From Prochlorococcus sp. AG-363-N16 (GTDB lineage Bacteria > Cyanobacteriota > Cyanobacteriia > PCC-6307 > Cyanobiaceae): 64,000 nucleotides of DNA. Below, one piece after another: positions 38,461 to 47,606 of the stretch (positions are counted from its first letter, which is position 1; every line of letters begins with the position of its first letter). The stretch spans positions 1-64,000 of the forward strand of contig QCFW01000007.1 of NCBI GenBank assembly GCA_003280135.1, given 5' to 3'. The notes under the pieces are model-generated. The model had not been told where the DNA came from. It was given only the letters and a program-made list of their open reading frames with translations, and ran no database searches. The position numbers were made by a program, and so were the translations under genes.

Positions 38461-40452
38461 TTATTCGTGTAAATACGTAATTTGCCTAAGACTAGTTTCT
38501 AAATGTTCAAGTAGGCGTTGTGCATCATTTATTTTAAGTTTTCCATTTTCTATAGCTAGTTCACTAGACATTCTTAATCTTTCTAGTAGTTCACTGGGAT
38601 TATGCTCCATTGATGTTAAAACGTCTGCTTTAGTATTGCCTCTAATTACATGATCTAATTTATATTCTCTATGGTTTGTTAGTCGTATGTGAACAGCATT
38701 TGTAGTGCCAAAAAGATTGTGCAGATTACCCATTACTTCTTGATAGGCACCTCCAAGAAACATGCCGATCCAATAAGGTTCATTATGCTTTATCTTGTGT
38801 AACTCGAGGAGAGATTTACTTTGTCCATTATTTATAAATGTTCCTAGCTTTCCATCTGAATCGCATGTTAAATCTGCAAAATGACCAAGGTTGGTAGGTT
38901 TTTCATTAAGTCTATGTATTGGCATTACAGGAAACAGTTGACCGATTGCCCATGTATCTGGTGCAGAACGAAAGATAGATAAGTTTGCATAATAGGTTTC
39001 AGCTAGAGCAGTATCTAATTCTTGGAGTTCTTTTGGTATTAATTGATTTTCAGGTAGACGATCTACTACCGCTTGTGCGCATACCCAGGTTAATTCTTCA
39101 GCTTTTGCTCGTTCTGGTAAGTCAATATACCCTAGACGAAATGAATTGAGGGCATCATTTTTAAATTTGATTGCGTCATTCCACGCTTCCTGCAATCTAG
39201 ATATAGAGTTCTCTGAACTTTTGTTGATTTCTTGTATATGCATCATTGTTTTACGCAAATTTTCTACAGGTAAACATTCTTTACTACTTTTTTTAGGTAT
39301 ATCTCTTGAAACGGAACTTGTTCCAAGAATATTGAATATTAATATAGAGAAATGACTGACTATCGCACGACCGCTTTCACTTATTAAGGTAGGAACTTCT
39401 ATGTTATGTGTATGGCAACATTCTTGGATTGTTGCAACTACATCATTGGCATAATTTTGTAGTGAGTAATTAGTAGATGCTGCTGTAGCAGTCTGACTGC
39501 CATCATAGTCAATCCCAAGCCCTCCTCCGACATCTAGATAACCCATTGGTGCCCCTAGACGTTTTAACTCTATATAGATTTGACCTGCCTCTTGTAAAGC
39601 ATCTTTTAAAATAGCAATGTCATTAATTTGACTACCCAGATGAAAATGTAGAAGCTTAACTTCCTGAAGTAAACCTGCAGCTTTTAATTTATCTACAGCT
39701 TTTAAAATTTCTGGTACAGATAATCCAAATTTTGATTTTTCACCTATTGAGCTTTTCCATCTTCCATTACCTTCGCTAGATAACTTTGCTCTGAAACCTA
39801 TTAGTGGTGCAGCTCCAAGTTTTTTGCTTGATGTAATAATCCGATTAATTTCGTCAAATTGTTCGATTACAACGACCGGATTTTTTCCTAATTGACGAGC
39901 AAGAATAGCTGTTTCAATATAGCGCTTATCTTTGTAACCATTACAGATTAACAATGCCTCAGGGTTATTGATTAAAGCTAAGGCAATTAATAATTCAGCT
40001 TTGCTTCCAGCTTCTAATCCGAAATTCCATTTATGCCCATAGTTAAGAATCTTTTCTACAACATGACGTTGATGGTTACATTTGATTGGAAAGACACCTT
40101 GGTAATGCCCCTTATAGCCATATTTGGATATGGCAGTTTCAAATATCTCATGTAATTTTTTTAGTCTGTCTTCCAGGATGTCATCAAAGCGAAGTAAAAG
40201 AGGAGCTTTTAGATTTCTGCCATTTAGTTCTTGAAGTAAAAACATAAGATCAATATTGTCTTTATCTCTTCCTTTTGGACTGATGCTTATGTTTCCAGCT
40301 GGATTTATGGAAAAGTAATCTTTTCCCCAACGATCAAGCCCGTATAGAACGGCACTGTCTTCAACCGTCCATTCTCGAACTTGAGTTTTTTTTAGGTTTG
40401 ATTTTGTTAAATTTGACACTGGACAGTCATCATAAAGATCTTGAGAAATCAA
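38461..40452 (-). CDS. speA: Biosynthetic arginine decarboxylase
   Basis: PLP enzyme that makes agmatine, the first step of polyamine synthesis. 663 residues, normal for SpeA. Motifs: PLP lysine in GVFPIKCNHQRHVVE (about residue 120), LLICNGYKDKRYIE, HFHLGSQINDI, YLDVGGGLGIDYDGSQ, ISESGRAIVSHFS and WAIGQLFPVMPIHRLNE. The N-terminus (MISQDLYDDCPVSNLTKSN) is variable as usual; the family region begins at EWTVEDSAVLYGLDRWGKDYF. Convergent with alaS, divergent from ndk. Confidence 0.96.
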   Translation of the reverse strand: MISQDLYDDCPVSNLTKSNLKKTQVREWTVEDSAVLYGLDRWGKDYFSINPAGNISISPKGRDKDNIDLMFLLQELNGRNLKAPLLLRFDDILEDRLKKLHEIFETAISKYGYKGHYQGVFPIKCNHQRHVVEKILNYGHKWNFGLEAGSKAELLIALALINNPEALLICNGYKDKRYIETAILARQLGKNPVVVIEQFDEINRIITSSKKLGAAPLIGFRAKLSSEGNGRWKSSIGEKSKFGLSVPEILKAVDKLKAAGLLQEVKLLHFHLGSQINDIAILKDALQEAGQIYIELKRLGAPMGYLDVGGGLGIDYDGSQTATAASTNYSLQNYANDVVATIQECCHTHNIEVPTLISESGRAIVSHFSILIFNILGTSSVSRDIPKKSSKECLPVENLRKTMMHIQEINKSSENSISRLQEAWNDAIKFKNDALNSFRLGYIDLPERAKAEELTWVCAQAVVDRLPENQLIPKELQELDTALAETYYANLSIFRSAPDTWAIGQLFPVMPIHRLNEKPTNLGHFADLTCDSDGKLGTFINNGQSKSLLELHKIKHNEPYWIGMFLGGAYQEVMGNLHNLFGTTNAVHIRLTNHREYKLDHVIRGNTKADVLTSMEHNPSELLERLRMSSELAIENGKLKINDAQRLLEHLETSLRQITYLHE

Positions 40453-40552
40453 GATTTCTTTATATAGTCTACGAATAGTTTATTAATCTTGTCTTATGAT
40501 TTGCCAAGAGGGTCCTTTTAGGAAGACGATAACCTCACTCTAGATTTTAATT

Positions 40553-41011
40553 ATGACTGCAGAAAGAACTTTTATTGCAATTAAGCCAGATGGCGTTCAG
40601 AGAGGACTAGTTGGTGAAGTTTTAGGACGTTTTGAGCGCAAAGGTTTTAAATTAGTTGCCTTAAAGCAATTAATTCCTAGTCGTGACTTAGCTCAAGAGC
40701 ATTATGGAGTTCATAGAGAACGCCCATTTTTTGACAAATTAGTTAATTTTATTACTAGTGGTCCTGTCATAGCAATGGTTTGGGAAGGAGAAGGTGTTAT
40801 TTCGAATGCAAGGAGAATGATAGGTGCAACAAAACCTTTAGAGGCTGACCCAGGAACAATTAGAGGTGATTTGGCGATCGATATTGGCAGGAATGTTATC
40901 CATGGATCAGATGCTCCAGAAACAGCTGTTTTTGAAATTGGCTTATGGTTTAGTGCAGATGAATTAAGCTCTTGGGAACCTGCTGATCAAATTTGGAGAG
41001 TTGAGGAATAA
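40553..41011 (+). CDS. ndk: Nucleoside diphosphate kinase
   Basis: Equalises the nucleoside triphosphate pools by a phospho-histidine intermediate. [26 protein letters not shown] at the N-terminus and the active-site [20 protein letters not shown] (phosphorylated His) are diagnostic; 152 residues is the normal subunit size of this hexameric enzyme. Starts with ATG, 100 bases from the divergent speA; ends 3 bases from the convergent thiO. Confidence 0.98.
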   Translation: MTAERTFIAIKPDGVQRGLVGEVLGRFERKGFKLVALKQLIPSRDLAQEHYGVHRERPFFDKLVNFITSGPVIAMVWEGEGVISNARRMIGATKPLEADPGTIRGDLAIDIGRNVIHGSDAPETAVFEIGLWFSADELSSWEPADQIWRVEE

Positions 41012-41014
41012 CAG

Positions 41015-42124
41015 TTATTTATTAAATCTGCTCCATTGAAATTTTAGAAGTATTTGCTGCTCCTTTTTATTTAAAGGTTTTTGGCAAATACTTTTTGAGA
41101 TAAGATCTGCCGTTATTGCTGCAAGTAATACGCCATTTCTATAATGTCCAGTTGCAAGCCAAAGTCCTTTTAAAGATGACATACCTAATATTGGACCCTC
41201 ATCAGGTGTGCAAGGTCTAAATCCCCACCACCGTTCCATATGAGGCCAATAGGTTGCTGAGGGTAGCAGAGAGTTCATCTTTTTTTGTAATTGGCTTTGT
41301 CCAGATGGAGTTAACCCTTTTTCAAAACTTGCATTTTTCTCACTGGTTGCACCAACAATAATTAATCCATCTTCTCTTGGGACTAAGTATATACCTGGTC
41401 CAAAAATGATTCTTTTCAGAGCATTTTTTGGTCCTTGAATAGAAAACATTTGGCCTTTAACAGGAAATATTGGAAGTTCATTTAGTAGTTGATTACTCCA
41501 GGCACCACTGCACAAAACTGCTTCTTTGGAAGCAATAGTTTGGAGTTTTCCTTCTGCATTGCATATTTTGACCCCTTCAAAAGTGCTGTTATTTTTTAAT
41601 AAGGCTTTTACTTCTACACCTTCTTGAAATTGAACACCTAATTCGACACATGCTTTTTCAAGAGCTCTCATTAAACGTCTGCGATTATCAATTTGCCCAT
41701 CTTGTTTAAAAAGTAAGCCTGTTTTCCATTGATGAGAGATACCAGGGATCTCGTTTTCTAATTCGATACGATTGAGTGGTTGACCAAATGATGTAGTGCA
41801 ATACCTATCTCTTGATTCATTATCATGAAATGGAACAACAATTCCACAGGCTTTTAATCCACAATTGATACCACTATCATTTTCAATTGTTGTAACCCAT
41901 GATGGAATACGAAATAAACTTAATTGTCCAAGTTCTAGAAGATTGTTTGTTAGTCCTTCTGCATGAGGCGCGAGCATTCCTGCAGCTACAAAGCCAGCAG
42001 CTTCATTCCTATCGCGGCTCAATACTTCTACTTTTTTCCCTTCCTTTGCTAATGAATGAGCTATAGACAGTCCTATCAAGCCCCCACCAATGATTAATAA
42101 AGGTTCAGAACTTGAATTAGCCAT
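41015..42124 (-). CDS. thiO: Glycine oxidase ThiO (FAD-dependent)
   Basis: DAO-family flavoenzyme that oxidises glycine to the imine used to build the thiazole of thiamine. FAD-binding LLIIGGGLIGLSIAHSLAKEG at the N-terminus, ARDGLIIVGATSEK-like strand (REDGLIIVGATSEK), RWWGFRPCTPDEGPILG and the ThiO-typical ATGHYRNGVLLAAITADLI near the end. 369 residues. thiL lies elsewhere in the window. Substrate assignment by family resemblance; another D-amino acid oxidase activity cannot be ruled out. Confidence 0.87.
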   Translation of the reverse strand: MANSSSEPLLIIGGGLIGLSIAHSLAKEGKKVEVLSRDRNEAAGFVAAGMLAPHAEGLTNNLLELGQLSLFRIPSWVTTIENDSGINCGLKACGIVVPFHDNESRDRYCTTSFGQPLNRIELENEIPGISHQWKTGLLFKQDGQIDNRRRLMRALEKACVELGVQFQEGVEVKALLKNNSTFEGVKICNAEGKLQTIASKEAVLCSGAWSNQLLNELPIFPVKGQMFSIQGPKNALKRIIFGPGIYLVPREDGLIIVGATSEKNASFEKGLTPSGQSQLQKKMNSLLPSATYWPHMERWWGFRPCTPDEGPILGMSSLKGLWLATGHYRNGVLLAAITADLISKSICQKPLNKKEQQILLKFQWSRFNK

Positions 42125-42215
42125 AAGTTGGCCTTTCTATTAATGAGATTTATTTTTTGACTAGAAGATCTAGTCAACATGATCTTGTTTTTCATAGGAT
42201 GATGGAAGATCAGGT

Positions 42216-43703
42216 GTGATGCTTCAAATGTCAGAAACTAATCCTAACTGGGAAGCAGTAATTGGCTTAGAGACTCATGTTCAGTTGGGTACTGATAGCA
42301 AAATTTTTACGTCTGCTTCTACAAGCTTTGGTGATGAACCTAATACGCATATTGATCCAGTTGTGTGTGGCTTGCCAGGAACTTTGCCTGTTTTAAATAA
42401 GAAAGTCTTGGAATATGCAGTTAAGGCATCAATGGCTTTAAATTTAACAGTTGCAGAACACAGTAAGTTTGACAGAAAACAATATTTTTATCCTGACCTT
42501 CCAAAGAATTATCAAATTTCTCAGTTTGATGAGCCTATTGCTGAAAATGGATGGATTGAAGTTGAAGTTGCTGAAAAAGGGAAAGAAACTTATATCAAAA
42601 AAATTGGTATTGAAAGACTACATATGGAAGAGGATGCAGGCAAATTAGTGCATGCAGGTAGTGATCGTTTAGCAGGTTCAACGCATTCTTTGGTGGATTT
42701 CAATCGAGCAGGGGTGGCATTAGCTGAAATAGTTAGTAAACCTGATTTGCGTACAGGGAGAGAAGCTGCTGAATATGCGTCTGAAATTCGAAGAATCATG
42801 AGATATTTGGGTGTTTCAGATGGCAATATGCAAGAGGGCTCTTTACGTTGTGATGTGAATATTTCAGTTAGAAGAGGGCCTGACGCTCCATTTGGGACAA
42901 AAGTTGAAATTAAGAATATGAATTCTTTTTCTGCAATTCAAAAAGCTTGTGACTATGAAATTAATCGTCAAATTAAAGCTTATGAAACAGGATTAGTTGT
43001 AAAACAAGAAACTCGTTTATGGGATGAAGGAAAACAATTAACAAAGAGTATGAGATCTAAGGAAGGCAGTAGTGATTATCGTTATTTTCCAGATCCTGAT
43101 TTAGGTCCCATTGAAGTTAAAATAGACCTTCGAGAAAAGTGGAGATCTGAATTACCTGAATTACCAGCTGCCAAAAGACATCGGTATGCGGAAGAATATG
43201 GTTTATCTGCGTATGACTCTAGAGTTTTAACCGATGAGTATTCAATGGCCAAATATTTTGAAGCAGTTGTCTTAGCAGGAGCTGATCCTAAGTCAGCTTC
43301 AAATTGGATTACAGGAGACATATCAGCTTTTTTAAAAGTAAAAAAACAAGATTTTACTAATTTTCCTTTTCTTCCAGAAGAATTGGCTGAAATGATTCAA
43401 CTTATTAATGATGGCAAGATTAGTGGCAAAATTGCAAAAGAAATACTTCCAGAATTATCGGAAAAAGGGGGCTCTCCTCAAAAAATGATTAATGAAAAGG
43501 GATTGGGAATGATTACGGATATTGATGTCATTTCTCCTATGATTGATGAATTATTAGGAACATTCCCTAAGGAAGTTAGCGCTTTTCGGGATGGTAAAAA
43601 TAAACTTCTTGGATTTTTTATAGGTCAACTGATGAAAAAAACCGATGGAAAAGTTGATCCCAAATTGGCGAATCAAATTTTGAATCAAAAACTTCGAGGA
43701 TAA
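42216..43703 (+). CDS. gatB: Asp/Glu-tRNA amidotransferase subunit B
   Basis: Subunit of GatCAB, which turns Glu-tRNA(Gln) (and Asp-tRNA(Asn)) into the correctly charged tRNA. Contains WEAVIGLETHVQLGT near the start, CGLPGTLPVLN, FDRKQYFYPDLPKNYQISQ, AGVALAEIVSKPDLR, MQEGSLRCDVNIS and the GatB/YqeY tail (LLGFFIGQLMKKTDGKVDPKLANQIL). The GTG at 42216, the ATG at 42219 and a later ATG at 42228 (MSETNPNWEAV) are possible starts. 495 residues. Convergent with coaE. Confidence 0.97.
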   Translation: MMLQMSETNPNWEAVIGLETHVQLGTDSKIFTSASTSFGDEPNTHIDPVVCGLPGTLPVLNKKVLEYAVKASMALNLTVAEHSKFDRKQYFYPDLPKNYQISQFDEPIAENGWIEVEVAEKGKETYIKKIGIERLHMEEDAGKLVHAGSDRLAGSTHSLVDFNRAGVALAEIVSKPDLRTGREAAEYASEIRRIMRYLGVSDGNMQEGSLRCDVNISVRRGPDAPFGTKVEIKNMNSFSAIQKACDYEINRQIKAYETGLVVKQETRLWDEGKQLTKSMRSKEGSSDYRYFPDPDLGPIEVKIDLREKWRSELPELPAAKRHRYAEEYGLSAYDSRVLTDEYSMAKYFEAVVLAGADPKSASNWITGDISAFLKVKKQDFTNFPFLPEELAEMIQLINDGKISGKIAKEILPELSEKGGSPQKMINEKGLGMITDIDVISPMIDELLGTFPKEVSAFRDGKNKLLGFFIGQLMKKTDGKVDPKLANQILNQKLRG

Positions 43704-43707
43704 TATC

Positions 43708-44382
43708 TTATAAGAAATCTTCAATCTGCTTTATAAGGTCTTTCAGCTTATTATTATTGTCAATAATTACATCTGCTAAATTTTTTTTTATACTGAGAGG
43801 TAATTGAGAATTAATTCTTTCTATTGATTGTTTTTTTGATAAGTTATTCCTCTTCATAAGTCTTTTTATTTGTTTTTCTTGGGAGCAATCTATAACCCAT
43901 ATTTCACTACAAAGATCCATTAACTTTGCTTCAAATAATAATGGTATAACAATTACTATTGTTGATTTTTTTATATTATCTCTAAGACTTTCTTCTATTT
44001 TTTCTCTTACTATTGGATGGATAAGCTTTTCAAGCCACATTCTTTCTTTGTGATTTGAAAATATTTTTTCTGCTAATGAGATCCTATTTATTACTTGTTT
44101 ATTGTCCTCATTAGTATAAATTATATCCTTGCCAAAATGTTTGATAACAGAATTACTGATTTCTGTTCCTGGTGAAAGGATATTTTGGGCATATATATCT
44201 GCATCTAATATCATTAGATTTTTGTAATCTTCTAGATATTTTGCGACAGAACTTTTCCCACTTGCTATTCCTCCAGTAATACCTATGCGTCTTTGAGAAC
44301 CTTTCCAGCGTTTTAAATAGACTTCTCTTTGCTTCTTTTCATTTATATTCCAGGATAAGGATGGATTAGTTTCTTCAGTCAA
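43708..44382 (-). CDS. coaE: Dephospho-CoA kinase
   Basis: Last step of coenzyme A synthesis. P-loop RIGITGGIASGKSSVAKYL (about residue 32), NLMILDADIYAQNILSPG and VIVIPLLFEAKLMDL with WVIDCSQEKQIKRLMKRN match CoaE. It has a 30-residue N-terminal extension before the P-loop strand, and the only start-like codon is a TTG at 44382, four bases from the TTG of the divergent argJ. 224 residues. Tight packing suggests the true start could lie nearer the P-loop if an unusual start is used. Confidence 0.92.
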   Translation of the reverse strand: MTEETNPSLSWNINEKKQREVYLKRWKGSQRRIGITGGIASGKSSVAKYLEDYKNLMILDADIYAQNILSPGTEISNSVIKHFGKDIIYTNEDNKQVINRISLAEKIFSNHKERMWLEKLIHPIVREKIEESLRDNIKKSTIVIVIPLLFEAKLMDLCSEIWVIDCSQEKQIKRLMKRNNLSKKQSIERINSQLPLSIKKNLADVIIDNNNKLKDLIKQIEDFL

Positions 44383-44386
44383 GATT

Positions 44387-45628
44387 TTGAGTTTTTTGGA
44401 ATCATCTCTATGGTCACCTATTTCAGGTGGGATTGCAGCCCCTCGAGGGTTTCAAGCTGCAGGAATTACTGCTGGCTTAAAAGTTTCAAATAATCCAGAC
44501 TTAGCATTAATAGTGGCTCCTTATGGAGCTGTTTGCTCAGGAACATTTACCACATCTTCAGCAAGAGCTGAATGTATCAACCTTGCTGTGAGTCGTCTTG
44601 AAAGTACTCATGGTGCAATAAGAGCAATTTTGATTAATTCTGGCCAAGCAAATGCTTGTACTGGTAAAAGAGGTTTAGAGGATAGCTTGCTTGCAACCAA
44701 AACTCTTGCTAACAGATTAGAGCTTAATGATCAGCAGATATTGATTTGCTCAACTGGGGTTATCGGGGATCCGATTCCTATTCAAGCATTGCTTGCTGGC
44801 ATAGATCCATTAGTTGCAGCATTAGATGAAGAGAATGGAGACGCTGCTGCTAAAGCAATTTTGACAACAGATTTAGTGGAAAAACAAATTGCTTTTCAAG
44901 CTTCTATTGGAGGAAAGGCTGTCCGAATAGGAGGAATGGCAAAAGGTTCAGGAATGATTCATCCAAATATGGCAACAATGCTTGCTTTTTTAACCTGCGA
45001 TGCTTTTGTTCCACAAGAGGTTTGGTGCAAGATGGTAAAGCGTGTTGTGAACTCGACTTTTAATTGTATTTCAGTTGATGGAGATACAAGTACTAATGAT
45101 GCATGCTTGGCTTTTGCTGCTGGTGAGTTATTGTCTTCAAAATATTTCACAGATTTAGAAGTTGGCTTGATGAAGGTTGCTTCGCATTTAGCGAAGGCAA
45201 TTGTCCGGGATGGAGAGGGTGCTAATTGTTTAATGGAAGTAACAGTAGATGGTGCAAAAACTGATGCAGAAGCTCGCTTCATTGCAAGAGCTATTTGCAG
45301 TTCATCTTTGGTTAAAACGGCTATTCATGGATGTGATCCAAATTGGGGAAGAATTATTGCTGCTGCTGGAAGAGCAGATATATCATTTTCTCTTTCTGAA
45401 GTTTCATTGTCTATTGGAGAATATATGTTATTGAAAGGAGGCCTTCCTATTGCATTTAAGAAGGATTTAGTAGCTGGATATATGCGTGAAAAGTTTAATA
45501 TGCATGATGTAGACGATGATGCGTTAAAGATTCGATTGATTATTGGTAAAGGTAATGGTTCTGCCAGTGCTTGGGGATGTGATTTTTCTAAAGAATATGT
45601 AAGGATAAATGCCGATTATACGACGTGA
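44387..45628 (+). CDS. argJ: Bifunctional ornithine acetyltransferase / N-acetylglutamate synthase
   Basis: Moves the acetyl group between N-acetylornithine and glutamate in the arginine cycle. 413 residues; self-cleaves between Ala and Thr in HPNMATMLAFLTCDA (about residue 190), where the Thr becomes the catalytic nucleophile. GGIAAPRGFQAAGI opens the family; QANACTGKRGL, GGMAKGSGMI and DPNWGRIIAAAGRADI are further signatures. TTG start at 44387 (MSFLESSLWSPISGG); no in-frame ATG lies close upstream. Confidence 0.96.
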   Translation: MSFLESSLWSPISGGIAAPRGFQAAGITAGLKVSNNPDLALIVAPYGAVCSGTFTTSSARAECINLAVSRLESTHGAIRAILINSGQANACTGKRGLEDSLLATKTLANRLELNDQQILICSTGVIGDPIPIQALLAGIDPLVAALDEENGDAAAKAILTTDLVEKQIAFQASIGGKAVRIGGMAKGSGMIHPNMATMLAFLTCDAFVPQEVWCKMVKRVVNSTFNCISVDGDTSTNDACLAFAAGELLSSKYFTDLEVGLMKVASHLAKAIVRDGEGANCLMEVTVDGAKTDAEARFIARAICSSSLVKTAIHGCDPNWGRIIAAAGRADISFSLSEVSLSIGEYMLLKGGLPIAFKKDLVAGYMREKFNMHDVDDDALKIRLIIGKGNGSASAWGCDFSKEYVRINADYTT

Positions 45629-45689
45629 TTTTTTAATCACTAAAAAAATATTCTTTGTAAACATATTCTCCAATATGATTTTTATCTAG

Positions 45690-45934
45690 ATTTATTAGTT
45701 TGCTTCCTTTACCTACTACGCAATCTAATGAAAGTGATGAGAGAGGAGCCCTCTCAGGCTCCATGGATCAATTGGGTAATAAGGCTGATCTAACCCCATC
45801 TCCTTATAAGTATCAAGCAGCTACAGGAGCTGTTTGACGGGAGAAACTAACGATTTTGTTAGCAGTTATGTTTTGCTCTAACCGAGCAGGTTTCAGTCAC
45901 CCGCCTTATATCCCGTCGAAACCATTGCAGCCCC
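45690..45934 (-). ncRNA. ssrA: tmRNA coding piece (permuted, two-piece ssrA)
   Basis: Read on the minus strand it starts at 45934 with GGGGCTGCAATGGTTTCGACGGG, the universal tmRNA 5' end, then a pseudoknot region, then the tag frame at 45863-45813: ANKIVSFSRQTAPVAA and stop, a normal cyanobacterial tag. A hairpin GGAGCC...GGGCTCC (45745-45762) lies in the 3' pseudoknot part. Its 3' limit near 45690 is approximate. Rescues stalled ribosomes with SmpB. Confidence 0.9.
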
Positions 45935-45943
45935 TTAAGACAA

Positions 45944-46003
45944 TGGAGCTGAGCGGAATCGAACCGCTGTCCGAAATATTGGTGTGGATCACCTAGTTCA
46001 AAA
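45944..46003 (-). ncRNA. ssrA: tmRNA acceptor piece
   Basis: Minus strand, transcribed before the coding piece. It ends ATTTCGGACAGCGGTTCGAT then TCCGCTCAGCTCC and A, which is the T-arm and 3' acceptor strand of tmRNA. CAGCTCC pairs with GGGGCTG at the 5' end of the coding piece (one G-U). Only 9 bases (45935-45943) separate the two pieces. CCA is not encoded and would be added. The upstream limit is approximate. Confidence 0.88.
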
Positions 46004-46098
46004 GAATGAACAAACGTATTTTGACAGGTTTCCACTCCTTATACTCAAAATGTATATATCAATCATCTGTTGCATTGTTTTTTGATGAATAAACCTCA

Positions 46099-47223
46099 AT
46101 GAAGCTAATTGCTATTTTCCCTCAAGGATTGGAGAAAGAAGGTGCAAATGAATTATTTGAATTAGGTGCTACGTCAATAAAAATTTTTTTAAGAGCAGTG
46201 TCTTTTGAAGTTGATATAACAAGTTTTTATCGTATTCATTTAAAAGCACGACTCCCATTTCGTTTTTTAAGGGAAATTTCACAATTTCCATGTAATAGTC
46301 CAGATACTCTTTATGCAGGTGTGCAAAGGGCTTGTGAGTGGGAAGAATGGTTACACCCTACAAAAACTTTTTGCGTAGATGTTTCCGGAAGTCATCCTTC
46401 ATTAAGGCATACTCATTACACAGCTTTAGCTGTAAAGAATGCTCTTGTTGATTTACAGCGTTCAATATGGGGTCAAAGATCTTCTATAAATCTGGAAGAT
46501 CCAGATGTTTGTATTCATATACATTTAAGTCATGAAAAAGCATCTTTAAGCTTTTCTTCTACAAGGTTTAGCTTACATAGACGAGGTTATCGTCCTGGCA
46601 TGGGAGCAGCACCTCTGAAGGAAAATCTTGCAGCAGGATTGATTCGATTAACGCATTGGGATCGATTAGTACCATTAATAGATCCTTTATGTGGTTCAGG
46701 AACTTTACTTTTAGAAGCTGCAAGTATGTTATTGGGTGGTCCTGTTGGTTTAAATAAAAAACTTCTATTTAAATTTTGGCCAGATTTTAATAGTCAATTA
46801 TGGCAATCTGAAAAATTTAATGCAAATAAAGAAATCAATAACTGTCCAATATATCCTACGATTATGGGTTGTGAGCAGAATAAAGATATAGCTCTTCAAG
46901 CTAGAGAGAATATCTCATTAGCCGGTTTCGACCACATAATAAGTATTAAAAATATTTCTTTTACGGATTTACTTTTACCTTTAGAGAAAGGCATTATTGT
47001 ATGTAATCCACCTTATGGAAAACGTATTGGTGAAAAGGAAGAATTATATGAAATGTATAAAGAATTAGGTTATTTTCTAAAAACATATGCTTCTGGCTGG
47101 CAATTTTGGATACTTAGTGGAAATGCAAATCTTACTAAAGCCTTACAGATGAAATCTACCAAGCGTTTTCCTATTAATAACGGAGGAATTGATTGTCGAT
47201 GGATGCATTATCCAATAAATTAA
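46099..47223 (+). CDS. RlmL-like 23S rRNA/THUMP methyltransferase
   Basis: 374 residues. N-terminal THUMP domain (about 50-155; DTLYAGVQRACEWEEWL, FCVDVSGSHPSLRHTHY) and a C-terminal Rossmann methyltransferase with the SAM-binding DPLCGSGTLLLEAA (about 190) and catalytic NPPYGKRIG (N-P-P-Y, amino-methylating class). The SLHRRGYRPGMGAAPLKENLAAGLI segment is typical of the RlmL/UPF0020 group that makes N2-methylguanine in 23S rRNA. It is single-domain, lacking the RlmK half seen in E. coli. Convergent with the holin-like gene by 4 bases of overlap. Confidence 0.88.
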   Translation: MKLIAIFPQGLEKEGANELFELGATSIKIFLRAVSFEVDITSFYRIHLKARLPFRFLREISQFPCNSPDTLYAGVQRACEWEEWLHPTKTFCVDVSGSHPSLRHTHYTALAVKNALVDLQRSIWGQRSSINLEDPDVCIHIHLSHEKASLSFSSTRFSLHRRGYRPGMGAAPLKENLAAGLIRLTHWDRLVPLIDPLCGSGTLLLEAASMLLGGPVGLNKKLLFKFWPDFNSQLWQSEKFNANKEINNCPIYPTIMGCEQNKDIALQARENISLAGFDHIISIKNISFTDLLLPLEKGIIVCNPPYGKRIGEKEELYEMYKELGYFLKTYASGWQFWILSGNANLTKALQMKSTKRFPINNGGIDCRWMHYPIN

Positions 47224-47606
47224 TTCTTTCCTAACACTGCTTTAGTGGTTTTAGATATGCCTTCCAATGTCTCCGGTAAATAGGGACCTTTTGTTAAGTA
47301 ACCTCCAATTCTGAGGCTTAACCCAGCAAGAGAAATGTTAATGAATAAACTACTTAAAAGACATAGTTCTAGGCTCCAGTTGAAATTTTTTTGTAACCAA
47401 AGAATCAGAATTAGTTCTATAGCAAGTAATGCAAACAACATGAGCATGCCTCCTGTTGCAAGAAAGATTCCACCACTAATCAGGCGCCTTTTTTCTCTAT
47501 CTACTTCTTGCAGGGCAATCTTGACATGAAGATCCATTACTGAACTGGCTAGTGCTGTAACTCTTGCAGCAGCACCTAAGCCTTTCGATCTTTGTGATTC
47601 ATTCAT
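47220..47606 (-). CDS. Holin-X-like membrane protein
   Basis: 128 residues with two hydrophobic segments (about 45-72: GGIFLATGGMLMLFALLAIELILILW; about 82-100: LCLLSSLFINISLAGLSL) and an amphipathic N-terminus (VTALASSVMDLHVKIALQEVDREKRRL). The order helix-TM-TM matches the phage-holin-like family found in many non-phage bacterial operons; there is no sign of a phage here. It starts on the stop of the upstream gene (TAATG), so the two are translated together. Function unknown, plausibly membrane shaping or stress. Confidence 0.72.
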   Translation of the reverse strand: MNESQRSKGLGAAARVTALASSVMDLHVKIALQEVDREKRRLISGGIFLATGGMLMLFALLAIELILILWLQKNFNWSLELCLLSSLFINISLAGLSLRIGGYLTKGPYLPETLEGISKTTKAVLGKN

